DNA of 64,000 nucleotides from an unidentified bacterial endosymbiont (GCF_918320885.1 NZ_OU907312.1:1116465-1180464), one strand, 5' to 3'; shown: positions 47,300-57,048, numbered from the stretch's first letter. Numbers and translations: made by a program. Notes: generated by a model from the sequence alone, not told the origin.

Positions 47300-47623
47300 A
47301 TGGCGATTACTCTGAGTCCACGGGCGGCGCACCGGGTAAAGCAGTTCCTGGAACAACGGGGTAGAGGTATCGGCCTGCGTCTAGGGGTTAAAACCACCGG
47401 CTGCTCTGGGCTGGCCTATGTGCTCGAATTTGTCGATCAGCTGAAAGAGGATGATCAGATCTTCGAAACAGAAGGCATCCAAGTGATTATCAATGAAAAA
47501 AGCTTGGTTTATCTGCAGGGCATGGCCTTAGACTTTGTCAAGGAGGGGTTGAACGAGGGCTTTACGTTTGATAACCCGAATACGAAAGGGTCGTGTGGTT
47601 GTGGAGAGAGTTTCCATGTCTGA
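47300..47623 (+). CDS. iscA: A-type Fe-S carrier IscA
   Basis: A-type carrier that passes clusters to apo-proteins. The 107 residues match E. coli IscA, with the Cys ligands in [16 protein letters not shown] and [17 protein letters not shown] lies upstream of ATG 47300. The stop overlaps the hscB start by 8 bases. Confidence 0.97.
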   Translation: MAITLSPRAAHRVKQFLEQRGRGIGLRLGVKTTGCSGLAYVLEFVDQLKEDDQIFETEGIQVIINEKSLVYLQGMALDFVKEGLNEGFTFDNPNTKGSCGCGESFHV

Positions 47624-48140
47624 TCGGCAGGAGCCCAGTGATCACTTCAGCCGTTTTGGCTTGCCGCAGCGCTTTGCAGTGGATGAACAGTTGCTCACAA
47701 AGCGCTACTACGATTTACAATGGCAGAACCATCCCGATCGCTTTGTAAACGCTACGGATGAGCAGCAGCAGTGGGCGGTACAGCAGGCGGCGGCAATCAA
47801 CCAAGCGTTCCATACCTTAAAAGATCCGCTACGCCGTGCCGAGTATCTGCTCATGTTGCAGGGGTTGGGGGATCAAGAAGAGCACCGCCACCACGATACA
47901 GCGTTTCTAATGGAGCAGCTAGCTTTAGGGGAGGCGTTGGCCACGGCGACCGACCAAGCGGTGATAGCAGAGCTCGCGGCGCGGATTGCAGCCTTAAATA
48001 ATGACTATTACCAGCGTTTGATTGACTGCCTAGAAAATGCCGCTTGGAAGCAGGCTGCCGAGAGTTTAAGTCAATTAAAATTTTTGGCGAAGCATCAACA
48101 ACAACTGCTGCAATTGGAACTGGCAGACCCTACCCGTTAA
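47616..48140 (+). CDS. hscB: J-type co-chaperone HscB
   Basis: Delivers IscU to HscA and stimulates its ATPase. The 174 residues (E. coli 171) have the J-domain HPD in [13 protein letters not shown] and the C-terminal three-helix IscU-binding domain ([12 protein letters not shown]...[12 protein letters not shown]). ATG 47616 overlaps the iscA stop and aligns with E. coli HscB; the open frame further upstream lies inside iscA. Confidence 0.95.
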   Translation: MSDRQEPSDHFSRFGLPQRFAVDEQLLTKRYYDLQWQNHPDRFVNATDEQQQWAVQQAAAINQAFHTLKDPLRRAEYLLMLQGLGDQEEHRHHDTAFLMEQLALGEALATATDQAVIAELAARIAALNNDYYQRLIDCLENAAWKQAAESLSQLKFLAKHQQQLLQLELADPTR

Positions 48141-48152
48141 TGGAAATTGTCA

Positions 48153-49718
48153 ATGGCCCTCCTACAGATTAGTGAACCCGGACAACAGTTGACCTCCACG
48201 CCTTGGAAACGTGCAGCTGGAATTGATCTGGGGACGACCTATTCGCTAGTAGCGACCGTCCCCCAGGGGGGTGAGGTCACTGTGCTGAGCGATCCACAAG
48301 GGCGGTCGCTGTTGCCCTCTGTGGTTCAGTATCAGACAGATAAAACCGTCGTTGGGTGGGCTGCACGCCAGCAAGCGGTGATTGATCCACTGAATACCAT
48401 TCTCTCAGTGAAGCGTTTACTAGGTTATTCACAGGCTGAACTGCAACGCCAGCGGCCACAACGACCCTACCTATTTCAAGAGAATGAAGCTGGTCTGCTC
48501 TCTCTACTCACTGCTCAGGGGATTGTGCTCCCGGTACAGGTGAGTGCTGAAATCCTTAAGATCTTGTCTCAACGGGCTGAAGAGGCTTTAGCGGGGCCGT
48601 TGGCTGGCGTGGTCATTACTGTCCCTGCCTACTTTAATGATGCTCAGCGGCAGAGTACCAAAGATGCGGCTCGGTTGGCTGGGCTGCCATTATTGAGGCT
48701 GCTCAATGAGCCCACCGCGGCCGCGTTGGCTTATGGATTGCAACGAGCTAGCCAGGGGGTGATTGCCGTGTATGATTTGGGCGGCGGTACCTTTGATATT
48801 TCGCTGTTACGGCTTACCAATGGGGTGTTTGAAGTCCTCGCCACGGGTGGCGATGCCGCTTTAGGCGGGGATGATTTTGATCACTGCTTAGCGAGCTGGT
48901 TAGCCGAGCAAATAGGAACCCCAGAGCCCCGTTGCGCCATGGCACAACGCGCCTTGTTAGACGCGGCAGTGACGGCTAAACAGACCCTGAGTGAGCAGAC
49001 AGAAGTTGTGGTGCGCCAAGATCGGTGGCAGGGGGTAATCACCCGTTCACAGTTTGAACAGTTGATCGACCCGTTAGTTCAGAAAACCTTAGCAGTTTCA
49101 CAGCGGGCGCTGCAAGATGCTGGGATCACCCAGCAGCAGATTGATACCGTGGTTTTGGTAGGTGGCTCCACCCGCATTCCTTGGGTACAACAGGCAGTGG
49201 CCCGTTTTTTTGAATGCCAACCCTTAGCAACGCTCGATCCCGAACAGGTCGTCGCTTTGGGAGCGGCGTTATATGCTGATCAGCTGATCGGGAATCCCAC
49301 CTGTCAAGAGCGTTTATTACTGGATGTCACCCCGTTATCGCTAGGGATTGAAACCATGGGTGGGGTGGTACAGCACCTCATTCCGCGCAATACTGCGATA
49401 CCTGCTCGCGTGACGCAGCAGTTTACCACTTATAAAACGGGGCAGCGTGCCATCAAGCTGCATGTGGTTCAAGGTGAGAGCGAACGGGTGGCAGAGTGCC
49501 GCTCTTTAGCTCAATTTACCCTGCAAGGGTTGCCACTGCTTGCGGCCGGCGATGCCCGGATCACAGTCACCTTTCAAATCGATGCGGATGGTCTACTGCG
49601 GGTGCTGGCGGTGGAGCCGGTCAGCGGCCAGCAAGCAGAGGTTCAGGTACAACCCAGTTATGGATTGACTGAAGCAGCTATTCGTCAGATGATTAGCCCC
49701 CCTGACCAGGAAGCATGA
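48153..49718 (+). CDS. hscA: Hsp70-type chaperone HscA lacking the C-terminal lid
   Basis: Hsp70 homologue dedicated to cluster release from IscU. The nucleotide-binding domain is complete ([40 protein letters not shown]), as is the beta-sandwich substrate-binding domain ([17 protein letters not shown] to [12 protein letters not shown]). The protein then ends with [11 protein letters not shown] at 521 residues, against 616 in E. coli, so the whole alpha-helical lid is missing. fdx starts one base after the stop, so the loss is a clean deletion, not a nearby nonsense codon. ATG 48153 aligns with E. coli [10 protein letters not shown]. Confidence 0.95.
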   Translation: MALLQISEPGQQLTSTPWKRAAGIDLGTTYSLVATVPQGGEVTVLSDPQGRSLLPSVVQYQTDKTVVGWAARQQAVIDPLNTILSVKRLLGYSQAELQRQRPQRPYLFQENEAGLLSLLTAQGIVLPVQVSAEILKILSQRAEEALAGPLAGVVITVPAYFNDAQRQSTKDAARLAGLPLLRLLNEPTAAALAYGLQRASQGVIAVYDLGGGTFDISLLRLTNGVFEVLATGGDAALGGDDFDHCLASWLAEQIGTPEPRCAMAQRALLDAAVTAKQTLSEQTEVVVRQDRWQGVITRSQFEQLIDPLVQKTLAVSQRALQDAGITQQQIDTVVLVGGSTRIPWVQQAVARFFECQPLATLDPEQVVALGAALYADQLIGNPTCQERLLLDVTPLSLGIETMGGVVQHLIPRNTAIPARVTQQFTTYKTGQRAIKLHVVQGESERVAECRSLAQFTLQGLPLLAAGDARITVTFQIDADGLLRVLAVEPVSGQQAEVQVQPSYGLTEAAIRQMISPPDQEA

Positions 49719-49719
49719 G

Positions 49720-50058
49720 ATGCCAACCCTCGTTTTTTTACCCCATCCTGAGTTGTGTCCGGCGGGAGCGGCGATCAGCGCAGCGTCGGGAGAGACCATT
49801 TTGGATGCCGCGCTGCGCCAGGGTATTGCTATTGAACATGCGTGTGAAAAATGTTGTGCTTGTACAACTTGCCATGTCATTGTGCGTCAAGGGTTTAAGT
49901 CATTAGCTCCCACTGAGGAGCGTGAAGAGGATCTACTAGATAAAGCCTGGGGATTAGAGCCGGAGAGCCGTCTTAGTTGTCAAGCACGGGTACAGCAAGC
50001 TGATCTGATTGTGGAGATCCCCCGCTACAGCATTAATTACGTCCGTGAAGGACATTAG
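49720..50058 (+). CDS. fdx: [2Fe-2S] ferredoxin of the ISC system
   Basis: Adrenodoxin-type ferredoxin that gives electrons for cluster assembly. The 112 residues (E. coli 111) have Cys ligands in EHACEKCCACTTCHVIV and RLSCQARV. It begins one base after the hscA stop. The pattern and length are normal. Confidence 0.96.
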   Translation: MPTLVFLPHPELCPAGAAISAASGETILDAALRQGIAIEHACEKCCACTTCHVIVRQGFKSLAPTEEREEDLLDKAWGLEPESRLSCQARVQQADLIVEIPRYSINYVREGH

Positions 50059-50100
50059 TGCAATGAACTGTAAAGCAATCAAAAGAGAAGGGTTCAGACT

Positions 50101-50301
50101 ATGTCATTAACCTGGCAAGATAGTTGGGAGATTGCCCAAGCCTTATCAGATCACTATCCCACTATAGATCCCAAGAGCGTACGCTTCACTGATTTGCACC
50201 GCTGGATCTGCCAACTGGAAGGGTTTGAGGATGATCCACAGCGCTCTAATGAAAAGATTTTAGAGGCTATTTTATTAGCCTGGTTGGAGGAGTCTGCGTA
50301 G
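50101..50301 (+). CDS. iscX: ISC accessory protein IscX
   Basis: Small acidic protein that binds IscS and modulates desulfurase activity. The 66 residues equal E. coli Isc[34 protein letters not shown] and [18 protein letters not shown]. It is the last isc gene here; pepB, next in E. coli, is at the other end of the window. Confidence 0.96.
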   Translation: MSLTWQDSWEIAQALSDHYPTIDPKSVRFTDLHRWICQLEGFEDDPQRSNEKILEAILLAWLEESA

Positions 50302-50308
50302 TTTTTTT

Positions 50309-50347
50309 AGCGCCGGCTCGTGCGATAAAGGCTACCGAGCCGGCGCT
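50309..50347. other. Strong GC-rich stem-loop after iscX
   Basis: AGCGCCGGCTCG (50309-50320) and CGAGCCGGCGCT (50336-50347) are perfect 12-base inverted repeats around a 15-base loop. It directly follows the isc operon. No T run follows it on the plus strand; a T7 run precedes it instead. It may stabilise the 3' end of the isc mRNA or act as a weak terminator. Confidence 0.6.
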
Positions 50348-50444
50348 GAGCGTTATCAGACCTAAAAATAGAGACTATGGCCTAATGGCTTAGCAGAGCA
50401 GCACTCTTCTAAACTAGATCTAGTCATACTAGACAGGAGAGTAG

Positions 50445-51365
50445 ATGATGTTCCCCATCAATAGAAGTCCCACTGCCTACGCTTATCTCTTCAAAACAGG
50501 AGAGCGAGTGTTCGATAGCCGAGAACGGCAGCCTCACGGCCATACCACTCCCACTGCCTACTCTGATGTCTCCAAAATAGGAGAACCGCTGTTCGGTGGT
50601 CGAGAAACGCAACGCATTATTAATGATATTGAGACTAATCGCTCATGGAATGGTACAGCGGGTGACATCGTTCCGGAAGCAGTGACACAACTACCCACCT
50701 GGCCTGCTGATAAACATCTGGACCTGAATGTTGTGTCTAATGATGGCGTTCACAGACATGAGTTTGGCAAGCAATTGACTACTACGCCCCTAAGGATGCA
50801 ATTACGTAATAATCATTATGAAGCTATCATCGCAGGTCAAGTGACTCCAGTAGCCAGTGACGGTAACTGCTTCTATCACTCTTTGTTACTGACTTTAAAT
50901 CACAGTGAGCAACAGCAGCTGTTAGGAACGGCTTTTATCTCATATGATAGAAACAGCATTGCAGACGATGCAAACAACCCGAATGTGATGGCTTTACGCC
51001 AATTACTAGCCAGCTATTTACGGGAAAATCCTGCATTCCACAATTTTTTTCCTGACGGTGTCTTGGAGCATGAAAACAGCATTCTGCAGGATGAACAAGC
51101 TAAGGGGCCAATAGCAGAGGCTGCTGCCCTGGCTCGGGAGCTGCAAGTAGCAGAAGATGCTGCCCTGGCTCGGGAGCTGCAAGTAGCAGAAGATGCTGCC
51201 CTGGCTCGGGAGCTGCAGGTAGCAGAAGCTGCTGCCCTGGCTCGGGAGCTGCAGGTAGCAGAAGCTGCTGCCCTGGCTCGGGAGCTGCAAGTAGCAGAAG
51301 ATGCTGTCCTGGCTCGGAGACTAGAACAGCAAGCGGTCGTGAAAGTCTTATTGGCTGGCGTATAA
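50445..51365 (+). CDS. OTU-type deubiquitinase-like protein with tandem helical repeats
   Basis: A 306-residue protein without an enteric housekeeping counterpart. Residues 138-146 read SDGNCFYHS, the catalytic-Cys signature of OTU cysteine proteases (Cys142). A His in NNHYEAI (His124), typical of the OTU His box, lies before the Cys instead of after it. Residues 8-56 hold two related 27-residue units starting (S/T)PTAY. Residues 226-292 hold five 12-residue repeats of the type AALARELQVAED plus a partial one, strongly helical. AGGAG at 50435-50439 precedes ATG 50445; ATG 50448 is also possible. No signal peptide is visible. Ubiquitin is absent from bacteria, so a host-directed effector is the natural inference. 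Confidence 0.75.
   Translation: MMFPINRSPTAYAYLFKTGERVFDSRERQPHGHTTPTAYSDVSKIGEPLFGGRETQRIINDIETNRSWNGTAGDIVPEAVTQLPTWPADKHLDLNVVSNDGVHRHEFGKQLTTTPLRMQLRNNHYEAIIAGQVTPVASDGNCFYHSLLLTLNHSEQQQLLGTAFISYDRNSIADDANNPNVMALRQLLASYLRENPAFHNFFPDGVLEHENSILQDEQAKGPIAEAAALARELQVAEDAALARELQVAEDAALARELQVAEAAALARELQVAEAAALARELQVAEDAVLARRLEQQAVVKVLLAGV
50467..50614 (+). repeat. 81-bp direct duplication in the OTU-type gene
   Basis: The sequence starting at 50467 (CCCACTGCCTAC region) recurs 81 bases later at 50548 with many matches over about 67 bases. It encodes the paired N-terminal segments SPTAYAYLFKTGERVFD and TPTAYSDVSKIGEPLFG. The phase is preserved. Confidence 0.8.
51120..51320 (+). repeat. 36-bp tandem repeats in the OTU-type gene
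   Basis: Five units start at 51120, 51156, 51192, 51228 and 51264, with a partial degenerate unit from 51300. Units differ by only a few bases, so the array is young or homogenised. Each encodes twelve residues around ALARELQVAE, and copy number can change without frameshift. Confidence 0.95.
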
Positions 51366-51379
51366 AGCTATAAAAAGCT

Positions 51380-52825
51380 TTACCCTTGGCCGCTCTTGGC
51401 CGCTGCAAAGGCGGTTAACGCCCTTTGGCGGGCTAGGCTGTGGTCAACTAGGGGCTGGGGATAATCGAGCGTTGTTCTCTTCTCTCCCGGTGTAGCATAA
51501 GGGGCGTGAATGGCTCGATCGGATAGAGCGGCCAACTCTGGAACCCATTGTCGAATAAAGGCGCCCTGCGGATCAAAGCGTTGACTCTGAGCGGTCGGAT
51601 TGAAGAGCCGAAAATAGGGGGCCGCATCACAGCCAGTAGAGGCCGCCCATTGCCAACCACCATTGTTAGCGGCAAAGTCACCATCAATCAATTGGGACAT
51701 AAAGTAGCGCTCTCCCAGCCGCCAGTCTAACAGCAGCTGTTTACTTAAAAAACTGGCCACCACCATGCGCAACCGATTATGCATCCAACCCAAGTGGTTG
51801 AGTTGGCGCATCGCCGCGTCAACCAAAGGGTAGCCAGTACACCCTTGTTGCCAAGCCTGTAACCACTGCGCATTGACTTGCCAAGCCACCTGATCGGTCC
51901 AAGCGACAAATGGCTGATGTTGACATAAGTTTGGAAAAGCAACGATTAAATGTCGATAAAATTCTCGCCAGAGTAGTTCATTCAACCAACTGACAGCCCC
52001 TTCACTTCCCCTAGGTTGGTACAGGATATCAGGAGCCACCGCCTGGAGTGCCTGTAGGCATTGCCGGGGGGATAATACCCCTAAGGTTAGGTAGGGAGAG
52101 AGTTGGCTAGTAGCCGCTAAGGCTGGAAAATCACGGCGTAGGGCATAGTCAGTCACCTGCTTTTCACAGAAGTGCTGCAGGCGCTGTAGGGCCGCGGTTT
52201 CTCCTGCCGGGAAGTAGCTACTATCTTGGGTAGGATAATCAAAGGGTGCCAGCAGTGACTGCGGTGCGGGCATTTGTGCCCTGCGCGGCGCTGGTATTGG
52301 CAGAGGCCTTGGCGGTTTCTCACAAAGTTGTGCTAGTGCGGCCCGCTTGAACGGGGTAAATACCCGAAACATTGATCTTTGCTGCGTGGTGACTTGGCCA
52401 GGGGCCAGCAGTAGACTATCATCAAAAGTGTGACAGATAACAGTGGGTCGTAGCCGCTGCAGTACGGCTTGGTCCCGTCGCTGTTCATTCAAAGGGTATT
52501 GGCGATTAAAAAACAGGTGGGTGATCCGCTTTGCTGTACAGAGTGCTGCTAAGGCGTCAGGTAGGTCTAAAAAACAGGGAACTTGATGATAGTAGAGGGG
52601 TATCCCTCGTTCAGCCAGTGCTTGTTGTAAGCAGACTAGGTGACGCCGTAGAAAATCAGCTTGGCGGGGTGCCATCTGATGCGCTTGCCACTGCTGTGGA
52701 GTGGCAATAAATAGCGCCAGTACCTGTGCTGTGGGATCGACGCAAGCTGCGTGTAACGCTCGATGGTCGGCGAGCCGTAAGTCCTCTCTAAACCAGACTA
52801 GGTGCGTTGGCAAAGGCTTCCTCAA
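51380..52825 (-). CDS. phrB: Deoxyribodipyrimidine photolyase
   Basis: Light-driven repair of cyclobutane pyrimidine dimers with FAD and an antenna folate. The 481 residues (E. coli 472) have the N-terminal antenna domain (LVWFREDLRLADHRAL) and the FAD domain with WLNELLWREFYRHL, GYPLVDAAMRQLNHLGWMHN and GDFAANNGGWQWAAST. No lesion is visible. It converges with the OTU-type gene 14 bases away. Confidence 0.95.
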   Translation of the reverse strand: MRKPLPTHLVWFREDLRLADHRALHAACVDPTAQVLALFIATPQQWQAHQMAPRQADFLRRHLVCLQQALAERGIPLYYHQVPCFLDLPDALAALCTAKRITHLFFNRQYPLNEQRRDQAVLQRLRPTVICHTFDDSLLLAPGQVTTQQRSMFRVFTPFKRAALAQLCEKPPRPLPIPAPRRAQMPAPQSLLAPFDYPTQDSSYFPAGETAALQRLQHFCEKQVTDYALRRDFPALAATSQLSPYLTLGVLSPRQCLQALQAVAPDILYQPRGSEGAVSWLNELLWREFYRHLIVAFPNLCQHQPFVAWTDQVAWQVNAQWLQAWQQGCTGYPLVDAAMRQLNHLGWMHNRLRMVVASFLSKQLLLDWRLGERYFMSQLIDGDFAANNGGWQWAASTGCDAAPYFRLFNPTAQSQRFDPQGAFIRQWVPELAALSDRAIHAPYATPGEKRTTLDYPQPLVDHSLARQRALTAFAAAKSGQG

Positions 52826-52930
52826 TCATAGTCGATGAAACTTCAATCAAGCAGCGTGACCCCACACTGCTGTTTAGGCGGTGGGGGCCGTTGAACCCAT
52901 TAAGCGCTACCCTGTGGATCACAAATGCTG

Positions 52931-55555
52931 TTACTCCTCTGCTTTGGCTGTGTCTGTGTCTACGGCGCTCTCTTTAATGGCCGTGGCGGCTGCCATAGCT
53001 TGGCCTCTTGGCTTTTCAGAGTAGCCTGAATAGCTGCTGCTCGAGATAGGTTTCGGATTGGAAGGTGGCAGCAGGGTTGGTGGTACGATGGTGAGCGGGG
53101 CGGTCGGGTGTTCAGCATCGGAGTGATTAGGCCGGGCATTATCAGGGAGTATAGCTTGCGTAGGCGGTGCTTGTACTAAGCGGTGGTTGCCAGCTAGATC
53201 AGCTGTGGAGACAGCCTCTGGAGCATTCGTCGCCAGCGTTTTCGAAGACACCGATGATTGACGAGCGTGCTGAGTGCTACTCTCTAGCTGTCGAGGAGAA
53301 CGTCTTGAGCGGCATGTTGCAGTAGTGCTGTTGCTATTAGTGACCTCTGGAGTGTCTGGTAGTAAATCATGAGCAGGTGCTGTCCTATCACTGTCAATGA
53401 CTTCATGCGCTGATGATACCACCGGCTCCAGGGTTGTTAACGTTACACGCTTCTCACCAGAGGATTCTAGCTGTGCTGCCGGTAGCCGGACCTTTTTTTT
53501 CAGAGGACGCCGGTGTCGGCGAGTGGCCATGGGTAATGGCTCCTGTTCACCTGAATCAAGCGGCACAGCTGCACGAGGGGTCATGGTGGCAGCTTGGGAT
53601 ATGTTTATAGGAGGTGCACTAGCCGCTTCAACCGCCTGAGTGGGCTGTATGGGGGCGGGGCTATTTTTTTTCAGCCGATCCAGCGCTGGTCTAACATTTT
53701 TTTGGGGGGATTGATGGGCATTAGCCTGCCGTGGCTGGATCTTGCCCACGTTACAGCTCATTAAGTCGCTTGAAGCTATTCGAGCTGTTTTCTGGTGGCA
53801 ATGATGGGTTGGTGCTGGTTCTTTAGGCTTGCTGGCAGCCACCGGTGGTCGCATAAAGATCTGTTTAAAACCTTGAAGACAGCGATTGAACCAGTGATCT
53901 GTCTGGCAGGCGGGTGCCGTTCGTTTAGCCGCTGAATCTCCCTGTTCAAAGGGTTTGTCAGGAACATTGATTCCCACGAGTGGCTTGTCTATTCGTTTAC
54001 TGGGGGTAGAAACTTCATGAAGGGCCATGGTGGCTTCACTTTCTAACCGTTGTGCTAGTAGGTAACTGGGCGTTAAATTCTCTTCACCTTTGCGTACTCG
54101 TACCACGGAGTAATGAGGTGACTCCATGCGGTTATTGGGGACTACCAGTACCTTCACCTTTTGACGTTGCTCAATCAGACTGATGGATTGCCGCTTCTCA
54201 TTTAATAAGTAAGAGGCAATTTGTATGGGCACAATGGCATTGACTGCATAGGTATTTTCTTTCAGCGCCTCTTCTTCAATGAGCCTTAAAATAGAGAGTG
54301 ACAGGGACTCATTTTCACGAACAGTCCCTGTACCACTGCAGCGGGGACAGACATGGTGACTGGACTCTCCGAGTGAGGGACGCAGCCGTTGCCGTGAAAG
54401 CTCTAACAATCCAAAGCGAGAAATACGGCCACACTGAATCCGCGCTCGATCGTGCTCTACTGATTCCCGAAGCCGATTCTCTACTTCCCGTTGATGGCGA
54501 GGCTGTGCCATATCAATAAAGTCAATCACAACCAAGCCCCCGACATCCCGTAGCCGCAGTTGGCGACCAATTTCATCGGCCGCCTCTACATTGGTACTAA
54601 AAGCCGTTTCCTCGATATCACTGCCACGCGTAGCGCGTGCTGAGTTGATATCGATGGCCGTCAGGGCTTCTGTCGTATCGATGACAATCGAGCCCCCGGA
54701 AGGGAGTCGTACCTCACGTTGAAAGGCTGATTCAATTTGTGACTCTATCTGGTAATGACTAAACAGCGGCACTTCACTCTGATAGAGTTGAAGCCGATTA
54801 AGATAATTCGGTCGGACTAAGCTGATATGTTCTTTAGCTTTTTCAAAGACCTTGAGATTATCTACCAGGATCTCACCCATGTCGCGACGTAGATAGTCAC
54901 GGATGGCTCGGACAACGACATTGCTTTCCTGATGGATAAGCGAAGGCACCGGGCATTTTTCGGTCACTTGGCGAATAGCTTCCCAGTGGTTAAGCAGCAC
55001 TTGTAGATCCCATTGAAGTTCACTGGCTGACTTACCAACCCCGGCAGTTCGCACAATCAGCCCCATCCCTTCCGGAAGATCTAGCGTGGCTAATGCTGCT
55101 TTCAGTTCGCTGCGCTCTTCACCATCGATACGGCGTGAAATGCCGCCCGCCCGCGGGTTGTTCGGCATTAATACCAGATAGCTGCCCGCCAGACTGATAA
55201 ACGTGGTTAAAGCCGCTCCTTTATTGCCGCGCTCCTCTTTTTCAACTTGCACCAACAGCTCCTGCTGTTCATGCAAAATATCTTTGATATTAGGACGTCC
55301 TTGACCCGTGTAGTCTGCTGGAAAATAGTCACGAGCCACCTCTTTCAAGGAGAGAAACCCATTGCGCTCGGATCCATAATCGACAAAGGCTGCTTCTAAA
55401 CTGGGCTCGAGACGGGTAATACGCGCTTTATAGATATTAGCTTTTTTTTGTTCGTAGCCAGGGGTTTCGATGTCCAAGTCATACAGTCGTTGGCCATCGA
55501 CTAAAGCGACACGCAACTCTTCTTCTTGAGTCGCATTAATTAACATTCTTTTCAT
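52931..55555 (-). CDS. rne: Ribonuclease E, shortened C-terminal half
   Basis: Essential endoribonuclease for mRNA decay and rRNA and tRNA maturation. The catalytic half is complete: S1 domain near residues 36-118, 5'-sensor and DNase-I-like regions with [10 protein letters not shown] and VVIDFIDMA (metal ligands), and the Zn-link [11 protein letters not shown] 55555 gives [10 protein letters not shown] as in E. coli. The total is 874 residues against 1061. The C-terminal half keeps Arg-rich patches ([23 protein letters not shown]) but the end bears no resemblance to the E. coli PNPase-binding terminus. The degradosome scaffold is therefore reduced. Confidence 0.96.
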   Translation of the reverse strand: MKRMLINATQEEELRVALVDGQRLYDLDIETPGYEQKKANIYKARITRLEPSLEAAFVDYGSERNGFLSLKEVARDYFPADYTGQGRPNIKDILHEQQELLVQVEKEERGNKGAALTTFISLAGSYLVLMPNNPRAGGISRRIDGEERSELKAALATLDLPEGMGLIVRTAGVGKSASELQWDLQVLLNHWEAIRQVTEKCPVPSLIHQESNVVVRAIRDYLRRDMGEILVDNLKVFEKAKEHISLVRPNYLNRLQLYQSEVPLFSHYQIESQIESAFQREVRLPSGGSIVIDTTEALTAIDINSARATRGSDIEETAFSTNVEAADEIGRQLRLRDVGGLVVIDFIDMAQPRHQREVENRLRESVEHDRARIQCGRISRFGLLELSRQRLRPSLGESSHHVCPRCSGTGTVRENESLSLSILRLIEEEALKENTYAVNAIVPIQIASYLLNEKRQSISLIEQRQKVKVLVVPNNRMESPHYSVVRVRKGEENLTPSYLLAQRLESEATMALHEVSTPSKRIDKPLVGINVPDKPFEQGDSAAKRTAPACQTDHWFNRCLQGFKQIFMRPPVAASKPKEPAPTHHCHQKTARIASSDLMSCNVGKIQPRQANAHQSPQKNVRPALDRLKKNSPAPIQPTQAVEAASAPPINISQAATMTPRAAVPLDSGEQEPLPMATRRHRRPLKKKVRLPAAQLESSGEKRVTLTTLEPVVSSAHEVIDSDRTAPAHDLLPDTPEVTNSNSTTATCRSRRSPRQLESSTQHARQSSVSSKTLATNAPEAVSTADLAGNHRLVQAPPTQAILPDNARPNHSDAEHPTAPLTIVPPTLLPPSNPKPISSSSYSGYSEKPRGQAMAAATAIKESAVDTDTAKAEE

Positions 55556-56076
55556 TAAATTCAACTCATTGATATTAGGTTAGTGCGGGTGCTCTCGGAG
55601 AGCCACAACCCTGCTAGGGCGTACTGATTACCCACAGCTAGGGATCCCGCCCCTGAACGGCCATCCTGCGCAGTTCAGCTAAGACACGCCAGCCTACTTC
55701 ATCTCTCTAGAGTCATTATGGATGAAGAATTCAGCGTGTTGTGTTAAAAATCATGACCTAGCCTCTTACAGAGTAGGTTCATTAAAATGTCTTTAGGTCG
55801 TTGAGAACAATTTTTTGCTAATTGATTAATTTTGCCGTCCTTTCCTCAAACTAACACAACCTATCCCGCCGCTCAGTTAGAGGGCTAGCAGCCTTTAAAT
55901 TCGCATTCTCTGTCTGCCCGCAGGCGAACCTCGGTTGAGTCGTTCAGTTCGCTTTGAAACCGGTGGTGGGTAATGGGTTAATGACAAAAAATCGCTGTTA
56001 TTATTTCATTGAGGGGGGTAACCTGGCAAGGTGACTTTGCTCTCTTATTGAATTTAATCCTATGTTAGAATAGACG
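55556..56076. other. rne-rluC divergent intergenic region
   Basis: A 521-base gap without a gene. In E. coli the same interval holds the long autoregulatory 5' leader of rne. An inverted repeat near 55589-55606 (GCTCTC/GAGAGC) lies within the presumed leader. On the other side, TAGAAT at about 56066 may be the -10 of rluC. I did not recognise the E. coli leader hairpins with certainty. Confidence 0.45.
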
Positions 56077-57048
56077 ATGCACGCAGAATCATCACCCAGA
56101 CAATGTTGGAGTATCTCTGCTGAAGAGTCGTCTCAGCGGATTGATAACTATTTACGGTCGCAATTGAAAGGGGTTCCTAAGAGCCTCATCTACCGTCTGT
56201 TGCGTACCGGGGCAATCCGCGTCAACAAAAAGCGGGTTAAACCGCTGTATCGGCTGCAAGCACAAGATGAAGTCCGTATTCCTCCGGTGCGTTTCAGTGA
56301 ACCAGAGCCGATGGCTGCACTGCATAAAGTCAAAGCTTTAAACCACTGCTTGCTCTATGAAGATGAGGGACTGTTAGTTATCAACAAGCCCTCAGGAATG
56401 GCGGTCCATGGAGGCAGTGGTGTTACTATCGCTGTTATTGAAGGGTTACGGGCGCTGCGTACCGATCTAGCCTATTTAGAACTGGTCCATCGTCTTGATC
56501 GTGAAACCTCTGGATTATTGGTGGTCGCTAAAAAGCGCTCAGTGCTGCGCGCATTACACCAGCAGTTACGAGATCACCAAATCGAGAAGTGCTATTGGGC
56601 ATTAGTTCATGGCCAGTGGCCAATGGAGTGTAAGCAGATCAAAGCACCGCTCTTAAAAACAGTATTGCCTAGTGGAGAACGACTGATTCAGATTCATCCT
56701 CAAGGGAAGCCAGCTGAGACACACTTTACAGTGATTGAACGCTTTCCTCAAGCAACGCTCCTGCAGGTCAAACCCATTACCGGACGTACCCACCAAATAC
56801 GGGTTCATACGCAGTCGGTGGGACATCCCATTGTCTTTGATGCGCGTTATGGCCACAGTCATTGGGATGCACCATTAATCGTGCAGGATCGACCGGGTCG
56901 GTTATTTTTGCATGCAGCCTCACTGTGTTTAACACATCCTCAGAGTGGTCAACGGCTGCTACTAGAGGCGCCGTTAGAAGCAGCCCTGCAGAGCCTGCTG
57001 CAGCGATTACGCCGTGCTACGGATAAAAGTATCTGTGTCAAGGCGTAA
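56077..57048 (+). CDS. rluC: 23S rRNA pseudouridine synthase RluC
   Basis: Makes pseudouridine at three sites of 23S rRNA (955, 2504, 2580 in E. coli). The 323 residues (E. coli 319) have an N-terminal S4 domain (SQRIDNYLRSQLKGVPKSLI) and the RluA-type catalytic domain with the Asp in HRLDRETSGLLVVAKK and ITGRTHQIRVH. It is divergent from rne, the E. coli arrangement. Confidence 0.95.
   Translation: MHAESSPRQCWSISAEESSQRIDNYLRSQLKGVPKSLIYRLLRTGAIRVNKKRVKPLYRLQAQDEVRIPPVRFSEPEPMAALHKVKALNHCLLYEDEGLLVINKPSGMAVHGGSGVTIAVIEGLRALRTDLAYLELVHRLDRETSGLLVVAKKRSVLRALHQQLRDHQIEKCYWALVHGQWPMECKQIKAPLLKTVLPSGERLIQIHPQGKPAETHFTVIERFPQATLLQVKPITGRTHQIRVHTQSVGHPIVFDARYGHSHWDAPLIVQDRPGRLFLHAASLCLTHPQSGQRLLLEAPLEAALQSLLQRLRRATDKSICVKA

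Noticed and set aside
50309-50347. Canonical rho-independent terminator after iscX
   Set aside because: The stem is perfect but no T run follows on either strand, so it is listed only as a stem-loop.
51018-51408. Antisense open frames with repeats opposite the OTU-type gene
   Set aside because: They are mirror images of the 36-base repeat array, which stays open in several frames; no start signals are present.
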